DNA of 64,000 nucleotides from the NCBI RefSeq assembly GCF_002343915.1, contig NZ_NETK01000001.1:10006001-10070000 (forward strand). The letters are read 5' to 3'. This document shows, in pieces, positions 27,405 through 35,195 of this stretch. Numbering within the stretch: position 1 is the stretch's first letter; each line of letters starts with the position of its first letter. The notes beneath the pieces are model-generated. The model ran no database searches. It saw only the letters and a list, made by a program, of their open reading frames with translations, and was not told the origin of the DNA. The DNA is from Nannocystis exedens (lineage in GTDB: Bacteria > Myxococcota_A > Polyangia > Nannocystales > Nannocystaceae). A program made the translations under genes and the position numbers.

Positions 27405-29758
27405 GGCGCGCCGAGCGGCCTGGCTCTCGGGGCATGTTCTTGCGGACATGGCCGATCGCGCCTGTGCTCCTGGGCATGTTCCTGCAGACAGGCGCGGCCC
27501 GGGCCGGGGACGCGATCGTGGTCCGCTTCGGCTCGGGGGCGAAGAAGGGCGGGTTCGACAACACCGCCCAGGCGCTGGCCGAGGCGGTGCGCGGCGAGGG
27601 GCGCGTCGTCATCGCGCCGGAGTCGACCAAGGGCTCGTGCGAGAACGTCCACAAGCTGCTGTCGGGCGAGCTCGACGCGGCGCTGGTGCAGTACGACGTG
27701 GCGGCCGAGGCGTTCAAGGCCGGGCTCGCCGACGCGGACGCGGGCGACAGCGCGATCCCCAAGGGCGGGTGGATGTGCAAGCTGTCGCCCGAGGAGGCCG
27801 ACAAGGCCGAGCTGCGGGTGATCGCGGCGGTGTCCGACGCGGCGGTCCACGTGCTGGTGCGCCGGCCGGTGCGCCTCGACGACTTCGCCGAGATCGGCCG
27901 CGAGCCGCTGTTCATGGGCAAGGACGGCTCGGGCAGCTACGAGACGGCGAAGGTGATCCTCGGCGCGGCCGGCCACACGGCGGAGCAGCTGCCGCTGTTC
28001 ACGGGCACCGCCGACGAGGCGCTGGCGGCGATGAGCCGGCGCGAGCTGCTGGCGATGCTGCGGACCACCGAGCGCGGGCACACGGACATCCGCGACGTGC
28101 TGGCGTCGGGCCTGGCGACCCTGAACCCGCTGCCCGAGGCGGTGCTGAACCGCCTGATCGACGGCTACCCGTACTACCGGATCTGCCCGATCGAGACCGG
28201 GACCTACCCGGGCCTCGAGTACAGCCTGCCGACGGTGTGCGTGAGCTCGGTGGTGCTGGTGGCGACGCCGCGCGAGCGGCTCGAAGACGAGGGCTTCCTC
28301 GCCGACCGCCGGCTGGCGGTCGAGGCGATGATCCACGGGCTCAAGAAGCTCGCGCGCGACGAGCAGTACAAGCGCCTCGGGGTCCGCGTCGAGTGGCGCG
28401 GGTTCGCCGAGCGCGAGCCGATCCCGCTCCACCCGGTGGCCGAGCTCCACGAGACCAGCGAGCGCCGGCGGGCGTGGCTCGAGGCCGGGGCGTCCGCGGC
28501 GGCGCTGGGGGGCGCGCTGTACCTGGCGCGCCGGGCGCTGCGGCGGCGGCGGGTCCCCGGCGCGGGGCTCGAGAGCCAGCTCTCGAACCCGCTGGTGCCG
28601 TTCGCCGCGTTCGCCTGCGTGGTGGCGCTGTCGACGTTCATCGTCTGGTCTTTGGAACATGACTCGAACGCCAGGCTCAGGACGCTCAACGACTCGTTCT
28701 GGGAGATGAACACGTTCGCGACCGGCAACTTCACGACCGACACGCTGAAGACGCCGACGGCGCGGCTGGTCGGGGCGGCGGCGACGATCCTCGGGCTCGG
28801 CCTGCTGGCGTGGTTCACGGCGACGCTGACCAACATCTTCGCGCAGGAGCAGACGCGGCTGTGGCGGCGGCTGAGCAAGCACCTGGTGGTGCTGAACTTC
28901 CGCGAAGACATGCTGCCGCTGATCCGGCTGCTGCGCAGCCCGGGGCCGACGCGCCACCGGGCGCTGCACGTGGTGGTGTCCGACGCGCTGCCGCGGCGGG
29001 TGCGGCTGCAGCTGGCGCGGGTCAAGGCGCTGACGATCCACAGCGCGAACCCGGAGGTGCCGGAGGACCTGGCCGGGCTGCGGCTGCCGCGGGCGTCGCG
29101 GGTGATCGTGCTCGGCGACGGCGAGACGAACGGGGCGAGCTACGATCCGCTGCGGATCGCCCGCGCGGTCCACCAGGCGTGCGCGCGCGACCCGATCGGG
29201 GGCGGGCAACGGGCGCGGCCGCTCGGGGTGGCGGCGACGTCGGTGGAGATCGCCCGCACCGCGCCGGCGCTGCCGGTGACGCTGGTCGAGACGTCGGACG
29301 CGGAGCGCGAGGAGGTGTTCTCGCCGTTCGCGGGCTGGCTGGTGCCGGTCGACTGCCAGGCGCTCGCGCACCGCTGGCTGGTGATGGCTTGCCGCGACCG
29401 GGCGTTCGCCGAGCTGTTCAACCGCGTGGTCGCGTTCGCCGACGACAACGCCGAGGTCTACACGGCGCCGGCTCCCACCTGGCTGATCGGACAGCCGTGG
29501 CGCAAGGTCCGGCGCGCGCTGCTCGAGGTCCAGGGTCGCGGCGGCGCGGTGCCGCTGGGGCTGTATCGCCCGGCCGATCCGGGCGGGAAGGCCCCCGTCG
29601 GCGGGACGTCGCACGCGGAGCTGCGGCGGCGGCTGATCGTCAACCCGCGGCCGGACGAGACCGTGGTGCCGGGTGACCTGATCGTCGCGCTGTGCGAGGA
29701 CGAGGCCGACCTGGTGCGGATCGTGGCCGAGAGCCGCAAGGTCACGCCGGCGAGCTGA
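27401..29758 (+). CDS. TAXI solute-binding domain - channel pore - RCK fusion
   Basis: The 785-residue protein starts at GTG 27401 (GTGA overlap with the RCK-like gene; ATG 27434 also possible). After a signal peptide (about 1-35), residues 36-330 form a TAXI-type (TRAP-associated, NMT1-like) binding domain: KGGFDNTAQALAEAVRGEGR, ESTKGSCENVHKLLSGELDA and GKDGSGSYETAKVILGAAG. A hydrophobic segment lies near 363-380, then a 2TM pore: helix near 398-417, pore loop WEMNTFATGNFTTD (about 433-447), helix near 456-480. Residues 490-785 are RCK-like (LVVLNFREDMLPLIRLL, SRVIVLGDGE). The filter TGNF differs from the K+ signature. It suggests a channel gated from outside by a TAXI ligand and from inside by RCK. 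Ion and ligand unknown. Confidence 0.85.
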   Translation: MRRAERPGSRGMFLRTWPIAPVLLGMFLQTGAARAGDAIVVRFGSGAKKGGFDNTAQALAEAVRGEGRVVIAPESTKGSCENVHKLLSGELDAALVQYDVAAEAFKAGLADADAGDSAIPKGGWMCKLSPEEADKAELRVIAAVSDAAVHVLVRRPVRLDDFAEIGREPLFMGKDGSGSYETAKVILGAAGHTAEQLPLFTGTADEALAAMSRRELLAMLRTTERGHTDIRDVLASGLATLNPLPEAVLNRLIDGYPYYRICPIETGTYPGLEYSLPTVCVSSVVLVATPRERLEDEGFLADRRLAVEAMIHGLKKLARDEQYKRLGVRVEWRGFAEREPIPLHPVAELHETSERRRAWLEAGASAAALGGALYLARRALRRRRVPGAGLESQLSNPLVPFAAFACVVALSTFIVWSLEHDSNARLRTLNDSFWEMNTFATGNFTTDTLKTPTARLVGAAATILGLGLLAWFTATLTNIFAQEQTRLWRRLSKHLVVLNFREDMLPLIRLLRSPGPTRHRALHVVVSDALPRRVRLQLARVKALTIHSANPEVPEDLAGLRLPRASRVIVLGDGETNGASYDPLRIARAVHQACARDPIGGGQRARPLGVAATSVEIARTAPALPVTLVETSDAEREEVFSPFAGWLVPVDCQALAHRWLVMACRDRAFAELFNRVVAFADDNAEVYTAPAPTWLIGQPWRKVRRALLEVQGRGGAVPLGLYRPADPGGKAPVGGTSHAELRRRLIVNPRPDETVVPGDLIVALCEDEADLVRIVAESRKVTPAS
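27418..27501. repeat. In-frame 14-bp repeat block, 6 units (84 bp), forming a signal peptide
   Basis: Units at 27418 (GCCTGG), 27432 (GCATGT), 27446 (ACATGG), 27460 (GCCTGT), 27474 (GCATGT) and 27488 (ACAGGC). Translated in the frame of the channel fusion they give two 14-residue copies sharing GMFLxT. Confidence 0.88.
28643..28684. repeat. In-frame 14-bp repeat block, 3 units, in the channel
   Basis: Units at 28643 (GTCTGG), 28657 (ACATGA) and 28671 (CCAGGC), immediately after the first pore helix; translated as VWSLEHDSNARLRT. Confidence 0.7.
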
Positions 29759-29973
29759 CGGGCTGCAAGCGCGCGCGACGACGGAGCAAGTCGACGGCGA
29801 CCGGCTCGACGCGTTCGCCGGCTGCCATCGGTTCGGCTCCTGCGACATCCATCGCGTCGTCGAGCTCCCGCTCGCGGCACCGCCGTCGACGCTCACGCGT
29901 CGCGGCGGCGCTCGCTGGCGGCGGCGCGGCCGCCCGGTTGACGGCGGCGCGAGCGGGTCGTATTCGGGGCGAG

Positions 29974-31146
29974 ATGCTGTCTCCTCGAGTCGTCCTCGCA
30001 TGGGTGTCCGTGCTCGTCGTCGGCTGCTATTCGGGCGTCTCGGAGGTGACCGAGAGCATCGGCGCACCCGAGACGAGCGAAGCGACGACGGCCGGCACCA
30101 GCGCGGCGAGCTCCGGACCGGCGACGAGCGAGCCGGGCGCGTCGGCCACGGCGGAGGGGTCGACGGCGGAGGGGCCGACGGCGGAGGTGTCGACGGCGGC
30201 GGAGCCGACGAGCACGAGCGGCGCGGGCGCGACGTCGACGGGGCCGGACGAGGTGTCCTCGGGGCCAGGTCCGACCGACACCGGGACGTCCGGCGAGGCG
30301 TCGACCACCGGCGGCACCACCGGGGAGCCGATCGATCCGGCCGCGGAGGTGTGCGCGCGCTGGACGGCGGACCGAAAGGACATGTCCGAAGGGACATGGA
30401 GCGGCGCCGTCGCCGGCTGCCAGGCGGGCGACACCGGGGCGCCCGGCCGCGACAACGCGCTCAAGCTGATCAACCTGTACCGCTGGTTGGCCGGGCAGCC
30501 GGCGGTCGGGCACGACGCGGGGCTCGACGCCAAGGCCCAGCAGTGCGCGCTGATGATGCACGCCAACGGGAAGCTGTCGCACGATCCGGACATGAACTGG
30601 GCGTGCTACTCCGCCGACGGGGCGCAGGCGGCGATGAACAGCAACATCTCGTCGACGCCGGGCGTGGTCGCGGTCGACCTCTACATGGTCGACCCCGGCA
30701 ACGCGACGACGTTCGGCCACCGGCGCTGGATCCTCGCCAACGGGCTCGGGCCGGTCGGGCTCGGGTCGACGGCCGCCAACTCGTGCATGTGGGTGATCGG
30801 CGGGCAGGGCGGCGGGGACGCGGCGTGGACGGCCTGGCCGCCGCCCGGGGTGGTGCCCATCGACGCGATCCGCGTGCCCGAGGTGCCGTGGTCCGACGTC
30901 GACAAGACGGGCTGGACGATCCAGAGCGACGCGATCGACCTCGACGCGGCGCAGGTGACGATCCGCGAGGGCGGGGTCGACCGGCCGGTGAAGTCGACGC
31001 CGCTGGTCGGCGGGTTCGGCTCGGCCAGCGCGATCGCCGTGACGCCGCAGGGCTGGGCCTCGGAGGCCGGCAAGACCTACACGGTGCAGGTGAACGGGGT
31101 GCCGCAGCCGTTCAGCTACGACGTGCAGGTGGTGGCGTGCCCGTGA
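29974..31146 (+). CDS. Lipoprotein with CAP (SCP/PR-1) domain
   Basis: The 390-residue protein has a lipoprotein signal ending VLVVGC, a 100-residue Thr/Ser/Ala/Gly linker, and a CAP-superfamily domain: DNALKLINLYRWLAGQPAVG, CALMMHANGKLSHDPDMNW and FGHRRWILANGLGPVGLG. The His residues of LSHDP and GHRRW fit the CAP cavity. The last 80 residues form a beta-rich extra domain. A repeat block codes for DRKDMSEGTWSG just before the CAP domain. Likely extracellular. Confidence 0.85.
   Translation: MLSPRVVLAWVSVLVVGCYSGVSEVTESIGAPETSEATTAGTSAASSGPATSEPGASATAEGSTAEGPTAEVSTAAEPTSTSGAGATSTGPDEVSSGPGPTDTGTSGEASTTGGTTGEPIDPAAEVCARWTADRKDMSEGTWSGAVAGCQAGDTGAPGRDNALKLINLYRWLAGQPAVGHDAGLDAKAQQCALMMHANGKLSHDPDMNWACYSADGAQAAMNSNISSTPGVVAVDLYMVDPGNATTFGHRRWILANGLGPVGLGSTAANSCMWVIGGQGGGDAAWTAWPPPGVVPIDAIRVPEVPWSDVDKTGWTIQSDAIDLDAAQVTIREGGVDRPVKSTPLVGGFGSASAIAVTPQGWASEAGKTYTVQVNGVPQPFSYDVQVVACP
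30366..30407. repeat. In-frame 14-bp repeat block, 2-3 units
   Basis: Units at 30380 (ACATGT) and 30394 (ACATGG), with a degenerate unit before, at the linker/CAP-domain border. Confidence 0.8.
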
Positions 31147-31225
31147 GATGACGGCGCGGCCGGGCTGGCCCACGCGAGCGACGCGCGGCGGTCGGGGGCG
31201 CCGACGGAGCTCCGGGCTGCGTGGC

Positions 31226-31309
31226 TTCTGTCCCCGGAGACATGGCCGGGACGGCATGTGCAAGGGAGCATGTCCGATGGGGCATGCCCGCCCGGACATG
31301 CTCGATCAG
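31226..31309. repeat. 14-bp repeat block, 6 units (84 bp)
   Basis: Units at 31226 (TTCTGT), 31240 (ACATGG), 31254 (GCATGT), 31268 (GCATGT), 31282 (GCATGC) and 31296 (ACATGC). It fills the gap between convergent genes and reaches the stop of the DUF1579-like gene at 31306. Confidence 0.93.
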
Positions 31310-31755
31310 GCAGTCTCGGCGACGCGGCCGAGGCGCACCTCGACGGCGCGGTCCTCGCTGCCGCTCGGCGAGATGTTGGTGGCCTCGATCACGAGCAGGT
31401 CACCGTCGCGGCGGAAGGCGGTGCGCCAGCCCCAGCGGTCGGGGCCGGCGCGGTAGCTGCCGAGGACCCCGACGGCGGGGCCCGCGGGCCCGGTCGACCA
31501 CATGGCGGAGGCGCCGGTGTGGAAGCTGTCGATCCAGTACATGGTGTGCTCGTGGTCGTCGAGGCCGAGGGTCATCTCGCCGCGGTGCGGCTTGCCGGTG
31601 CACACGCCGTCGTAGCGGAGGCGCGCGTAGCGGCCGTCGAGCAGCGACTCGATCTCGACGCGCCAGGTGCCGACGTCCGGCTCGCCCGAGGGGTCGAGCC
31701 AGGTGCGCGCGGGGCCGGTCCATGAGCCTGTGAGTTCGGTGAGGGGGTGCGCCAT
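31306..31755 (-). CDS. DUF1579-like lipocalin-type protein
   Basis: The 149-residue protein (start ATG 31755; 31767 also possible) has the HPLTELTGSWTG opening and a run of antiparallel strands (LRYDGVCTGKPHRGEMTLGL, YWIDSFHTG, GVLGSYRAG) typical of DUF1579-type beta-barrels. Function not known. No signal peptide. Divergent from the M28 peptidase gene. Confidence 0.75.
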   Translation of the reverse strand: MAHPLTELTGSWTGPARTWLDPSGEPDVGTWRVEIESLLDGRYARLRYDGVCTGKPHRGEMTLGLDDHEHTMYWIDSFHTGASAMWSTGPAGPAVGVLGSYRAGPDRWGWRTAFRRDGDLLVIEATNISPSGSEDRAVEVRLGRVAETA

Positions 31756-31812
31756 GAGGCCCGTCATAGACCAGCGACGGCGACCGATCCACTGGCGCGC
31801 GGGGGCGGGTGC

Positions 31813-31818
31813 TATAGT
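31813..31818 (+). promoter_or_regulatory. Candidate -10 for a near-leaderless M28 transcript
   Basis: TATAGT (5 of 6 to TATAAT) lies 7 nt upstream of the ATG at 31826, so transcription would begin at or next to the start codon. No clear Shine-Dalgarno is present in between, and no good -35 is seen. Confidence 0.4.
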
Positions 31819-31825
31819 GACGGCG

Positions 31826-32962
31826 ATGCGAGCGGTCCGCGGGGTGGTCGGGGTGGTGTGGCTCGGGCTCGGCGCGTGCCCCTCGCCGCCGGGGCTCGGC
31901 GAGAGCGACGGGACTGCGGCGAGTGGTTCGGCGGAGACGAGCGCGCCCGGCGAGGCGAGCAGCTCGAGCAGCTCGAGCAGCTCGAGCGGGACGGGCGGGA
32001 CGAGCGTGGTGCCCACGACGACGGGCTCCGTACCCGACGTCGGCGCCGGCTCGCGCTGCGGGCACGACAGCCCGGAGGCGCTGATGGACTGCATCGATCC
32101 GGCGCGGTGGGCCGAGGACGTCGCGTTCATGGCCGCGTCGCGCCCGCCCGGATCGATCCACTGGCAGAAGGTGCAGGACCGCTGCGCGGCGGAGCTCGAG
32201 GGGGCGGGCTTCGTGGTGGAGCGCCAGGACTACGGCTCGGGGGTCAACGTGATCGGGACGCGCGAGGGCACGGCGGCGCCGTCCGAGGTGGTGCTGCTGG
32301 CGGCCCACTACGACCACATCAGCGGCTGCCCCGGCGCCGACGACAACGCGAGCGGGGTGGCGGGGGCGCTCGAGGTGGCGCGCGCGCTCGGGCAGGCGAC
32401 GCTGCCGCGGACGCTGATCGTGGCCTGCTGGGACGAGGAGGAGCTGGGGCTGCGCGGCTCGCGGGCGTTCGCGCAGGCGTTCACGGGGGCGAAGCTGGCG
32501 GTGGCGTTCAACTTCGACATGATCGGCTACGCGAGCGCGGCGGAGCAGTCGCAGATCTTCCCGGTGCCGCTGGCGGAACGGTTCCCCGGGCTGGCCGACG
32601 AGCTCGCGGCCAACAAGGGGCGCGCCGACTTCATCGCGGTGGTCGCCGACCCGTCGGCCGAGCCGTTCGCGCTCGAGCTCGAGGCGCAGGCGGAGAGCCT
32701 CGGTCGGCTGACGGGCGTGATGACGCTGACCGACGCGGAGAAGCTCGACGAGGACGCGTTCGGGGTGCTGAGCCTGTCGGACCACCGCAGCTTCTGGGAG
32801 CTCGGGCTGCCGGCGCTGCACGTGTTCGACACCGGGGTGTTCCGCAACCCGGCCTATCACTGCACGGTCGGGCTCGACACCGCGGACAAGCTCGACCACG
32901 CGTTCGCCACCGACGTGCTCAAGGCGACGACGGCGGCGGTGGCCGCGGCCGCGGGGCTGTAG
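31826..32962 (+). CDS. M28-family zinc aminopeptidase, lipoprotein
   Basis: The 378-residue protein has a signal ending GLGAC, a Ser-rich linker made of a 9-bp tandem repeat (31957-31986), and an M28 peptidase domain. The co-catalytic zinc site is visible: His in AAHYDHISG, Asp in GADDNASG, Glu pair in CWDEEELGLRGS, Asp in NFDMIGYAS, His in AYHCTVGLD. It should trim peptides outside the cell. Confidence 0.92.
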   Translation: MRAVRGVVGVVWLGLGACPSPPGLGESDGTAASGSAETSAPGEASSSSSSSSSSGTGGTSVVPTTTGSVPDVGAGSRCGHDSPEALMDCIDPARWAEDVAFMAASRPPGSIHWQKVQDRCAAELEGAGFVVERQDYGSGVNVIGTREGTAAPSEVVLLAAHYDHISGCPGADDNASGVAGALEVARALGQATLPRTLIVACWDEEELGLRGSRAFAQAFTGAKLAVAFNFDMIGYASAAEQSQIFPVPLAERFPGLADELAANKGRADFIAVVADPSAEPFALELEAQAESLGRLTGVMTLTDAEKLDEDAFGVLSLSDHRSFWELGLPALHVFDTGVFRNPAYHCTVGLDTADKLDHAFATDVLKATTAAVAAAAGL

Positions 32963-32971
32963 CGGCGCGGC

Positions 32972-33060
32972 TCAGCTCCACTGCAAATCGAGGACGAAGC
33001 GCCGCCACTCGCGCTCGAAGCGGGGCATGTCGCGGTGACCGAGGACCTTCTGCAGGGTGC
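32972..33060 (-). pseudogene. C-terminal remnant of a gluzincin-like peptidase (inverted)
   Basis: The minus strand reads GGDGTLQKVLGHRDMPRFER then EWRRFVLDLQWS and stop at 32972-32974. This looks like the end of a DUF1570-like peptidase. The catalytic part of the same kind of protein lies immediately beside it on the plus strand, so the gene was split by an inversion. Confidence 0.6.
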
Positions 33061-33063
33061 CGT

Positions 33064-33186
33064 CACCGCCGGGATCGAGGTCGGCGCCGGCGCCCTCGTC
33101 CACGAGCTCGTCCACCCGTTCATGATCGCCAACTTCCCCGCCTGCCCCGCCTGGTTCAACGAGGGCCTGGCCTCGCTCGACGAGTG
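33064..33186 (+). pseudogene. Catalytic-core remnant of a gluzincin-like peptidase
   Basis: The plus strand codes for GAGALVHELVHPFMIANFPA and CPAWFNEGLASLDE: the HELVH zinc motif followed by the Glu-bearing WFNEG helix of gluzincins. Both sides lose the family sequence within a few codons. It is a fragment, not a working gene. Confidence 0.7.
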
Positions 33187-33330
33187 TAGAAGACGCGCGC
33201 CGGTCGGTGGGTCTGGTGCGGCCGCAGTTCGCCGGGCCGGCGCAGGCGGTCGCCCGGCCGCTGCCAAGAAAGACGCGACCGCGAGAGAATCAACCTGAAC
33301 TCGGGGACTCGGGCCCCTGCAGCGGCGTGA

Positions 33331-33399
33331 GCGGATGCCCCGAGGGACAGGCGCGCTCCGCCGGCGCGGGCGGATGTCCCGAGGGACATCCGCGCTCCG
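33331..33399. repeat. 39-bp direct repeat built on 14-bp units
   Basis: Two copies of about 30 bp starting at 33331 and 33370 share GCGGATG(C/T)CCCGAGGGACA and then CGCGCTCCG. Each copy consists of two 14-bp units (33333/33347 and 33372/33386). It lies downstream of the MHS transporter stop. Confidence 0.8.
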
Positions 33400-33417
33400 C
33401 GGCCGGCTGCGCGCGCG

Positions 33418-34743
33418 TCACGGATCGTGGTGGAGGTAGTTCGCCTGCCGCGGCAGCCGCAGGCTGACGAGGACCACGATCACCATCATCGCGGTCACGT
33501 ACCAGAAGTACGCCTCCTCGTGGCCGAGCGACTTGAGCGCCAGCGCCACGTATTCGGCCGAGCCGCCGAAGATCGCGTTCGCCACCGCGTAGGCCAGACC
33601 GACCCCGAGCGCGCGTACCTCCGGCGGGAACATCTCCGCCTTGACGATGCCGCTGATCGAGGTGTAGAGGCTCACGATCGTCAGCGCGGCCATGATCAGG
33701 ACGAAGGCCGCGACCGGGTTGGTCGTGTGCTGCAAGGCCGTCAGGATCGGCACGGTCGCCACGGCGCCGAGGCTGCCGAACAGCAGCATGCAGGTGCGCC
33801 GGCCGATCCGGTCCGACAGCGCGCCGAAGACCGGCTGCAGACACATGTAGAGGAACAGCGCGCCGGTCATCACGTAGCTGGCGGTCCGGATCGGCAGGTG
33901 GACCGTGTTGACCAGGTACTTCTGCATGTACGTGGTGAAGGTGTAGAAGAACAGCGAGCCGCCGGCGGTGTAGCCGAGCACCGTCACGAACGCGGCGCGG
34001 TGGTGGCGGAGCAGGCCGATCACGCTGCCGGCGTCGGCGTCGGCCCGGGCCTCGTCGCTCTGGGTCTCGTGCAGCGTGCGGCGGAGCAGCAGGGCGACCA
34101 CGGCCGCCACGGCGCCGAGCACGAACGGGATCCGCCAGCCCCAGGCCTTGAGCTCGGCCTCGCTCAGCAGGTGCTCGAGCACCACGAGCGTGAGCACCGC
34201 GAGCAGCTGCCCGCCGATCAGCGTCACGTACTGGAACGAGGAGAAGAAGCCGCGCCGACCCTTGAGCGCGACCTCGCTCATGTACGTGGCGGTGGTCCCG
34301 TACTCGCCGCCGACCGAGAGGCCCTGGAACAGCCGGCACACCAGCAGCAAGAACGGGGCCCAGGCGCCGATCTGCGCGTACGTCGGCAGGCAGGCGATCA
34401 CCAGCGAGCCGGCGCACATCATCATGACCGACAGCAGCATCGAGGTCTTGCGCCCGAGCCGATCGGCGATCCGGCCGAACAACCACCCGCCGATCGGCCG
34501 CATCAAGAAGCCGGCCGCGAACACGCCCGCGGTGTTGAGCAGCTGCGCGGTCGGATCCGACTGAGGAAAGAACGCCGGCGCGAAGTACAGCGCCGAGAAG
34601 GCGTACACGTAGAAGTCGAACCATTCGACCAGGTTGCCGGACGACGCCGCCATGATGGCGAAGATCCGGTGCCGTCGCTCTGCGGCGTCCGGCGGCGAAG
34701 AGGCGGCCGGCTGGCCTGCACGGGGCGACGTGATTGCGTTCAT
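33418..34743 (-). CDS. MHS-family (KgtP/ProP-like) metabolite:H+ symporter
   Basis: The 441-residue protein has 12 predicted membrane helices of the major facilitator superfamily. The MHS signature is clear: SSGNLVEWFDFYVYAF at helix 1, GWLFGRIADRLGRKTSM between helices 2 and 3, and RLFQGLSVGGEYGTTATYMSE at helix 4-5. Such carriers import alpha-ketoglutarate, shikimate, proline/betaine or citrate; the substrate is not predictable here. It stands alone. Confidence 0.93.
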   Translation of the reverse strand: MNAITSPRAGQPAASSPPDAAERRHRIFAIMAASSGNLVEWFDFYVYAFSALYFAPAFFPQSDPTAQLLNTAGVFAAGFLMRPIGGWLFGRIADRLGRKTSMLLSVMMMCAGSLVIACLPTYAQIGAWAPFLLLVCRLFQGLSVGGEYGTTATYMSEVALKGRRGFFSSFQYVTLIGGQLLAVLTLVVLEHLLSEAELKAWGWRIPFVLGAVAAVVALLLRRTLHETQSDEARADADAGSVIGLLRHHRAAFVTVLGYTAGGSLFFYTFTTYMQKYLVNTVHLPIRTASYVMTGALFLYMCLQPVFGALSDRIGRRTCMLLFGSLGAVATVPILTALQHTTNPVAAFVLIMAALTIVSLYTSISGIVKAEMFPPEVRALGVGLAYAVANAIFGGSAEYVALALKSLGHEEAYFWYVTAMMVIVVLVSLRLPRQANYLHHDP

Positions 34744-35195
34744 GGTCCTCGAGGCGTCCAGGGCGAGCGACGCTGCGGCGGCTGAGGGTGCCACATGCCC
34801 GGGACCGGGACAGTAATCGCGGTCATGCCACGACGCACGCCGCCGGCAGCGCCGCGGCCCGGCGCCATCGGCGACCTCGCCGGCGCGGCGAGCGGAGCGC
34901 CGACGACGACGAGCCGGCTCGACGACGCAAGGGGGGTCGCGCGGCGCCGGAGCCATATCGCAGCGGGCGCGCAGGCGAGGCCGTTGCTCCCACGTTCATG
35001 ACGCGCCTGCTCGATGCCGTCGGGCGATCGCGCGAGCGCGTGGTTTCTGCGACATCTCCCGTCTCGCTGGCAGACTCGGCCCGCGAGAGACCCGAGGTCC
35101 GGCAGGCGCAGCGGCGCCGCGAGTGGGGAGGGGACGATCCCTGTGCTTCTCGTGCCTGCTCGCCGCGTACGGCCGCGGCGGCCTCGCGCGAGGGT
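34744..35195. other. Intergenic region, no gene recognised
   Basis: About 450 bp upstream of the transporter and downstream of the ADYC lipoprotein gene. Open frames are short shadows. I see no repeat block or promoter. Confidence 0.4.

Noticed and set aside
27092..30397. 1101-residue minus frame over the channel fusion
   Set aside because: Shadow frame of low complexity; the plus strand has recognisable domains.
33035..33298. Intact small zinc-protease gene
   Set aside because: Only the HELVH to NEGLASL part matches; both flanks lose family sequence, so it is scored as a remnant.
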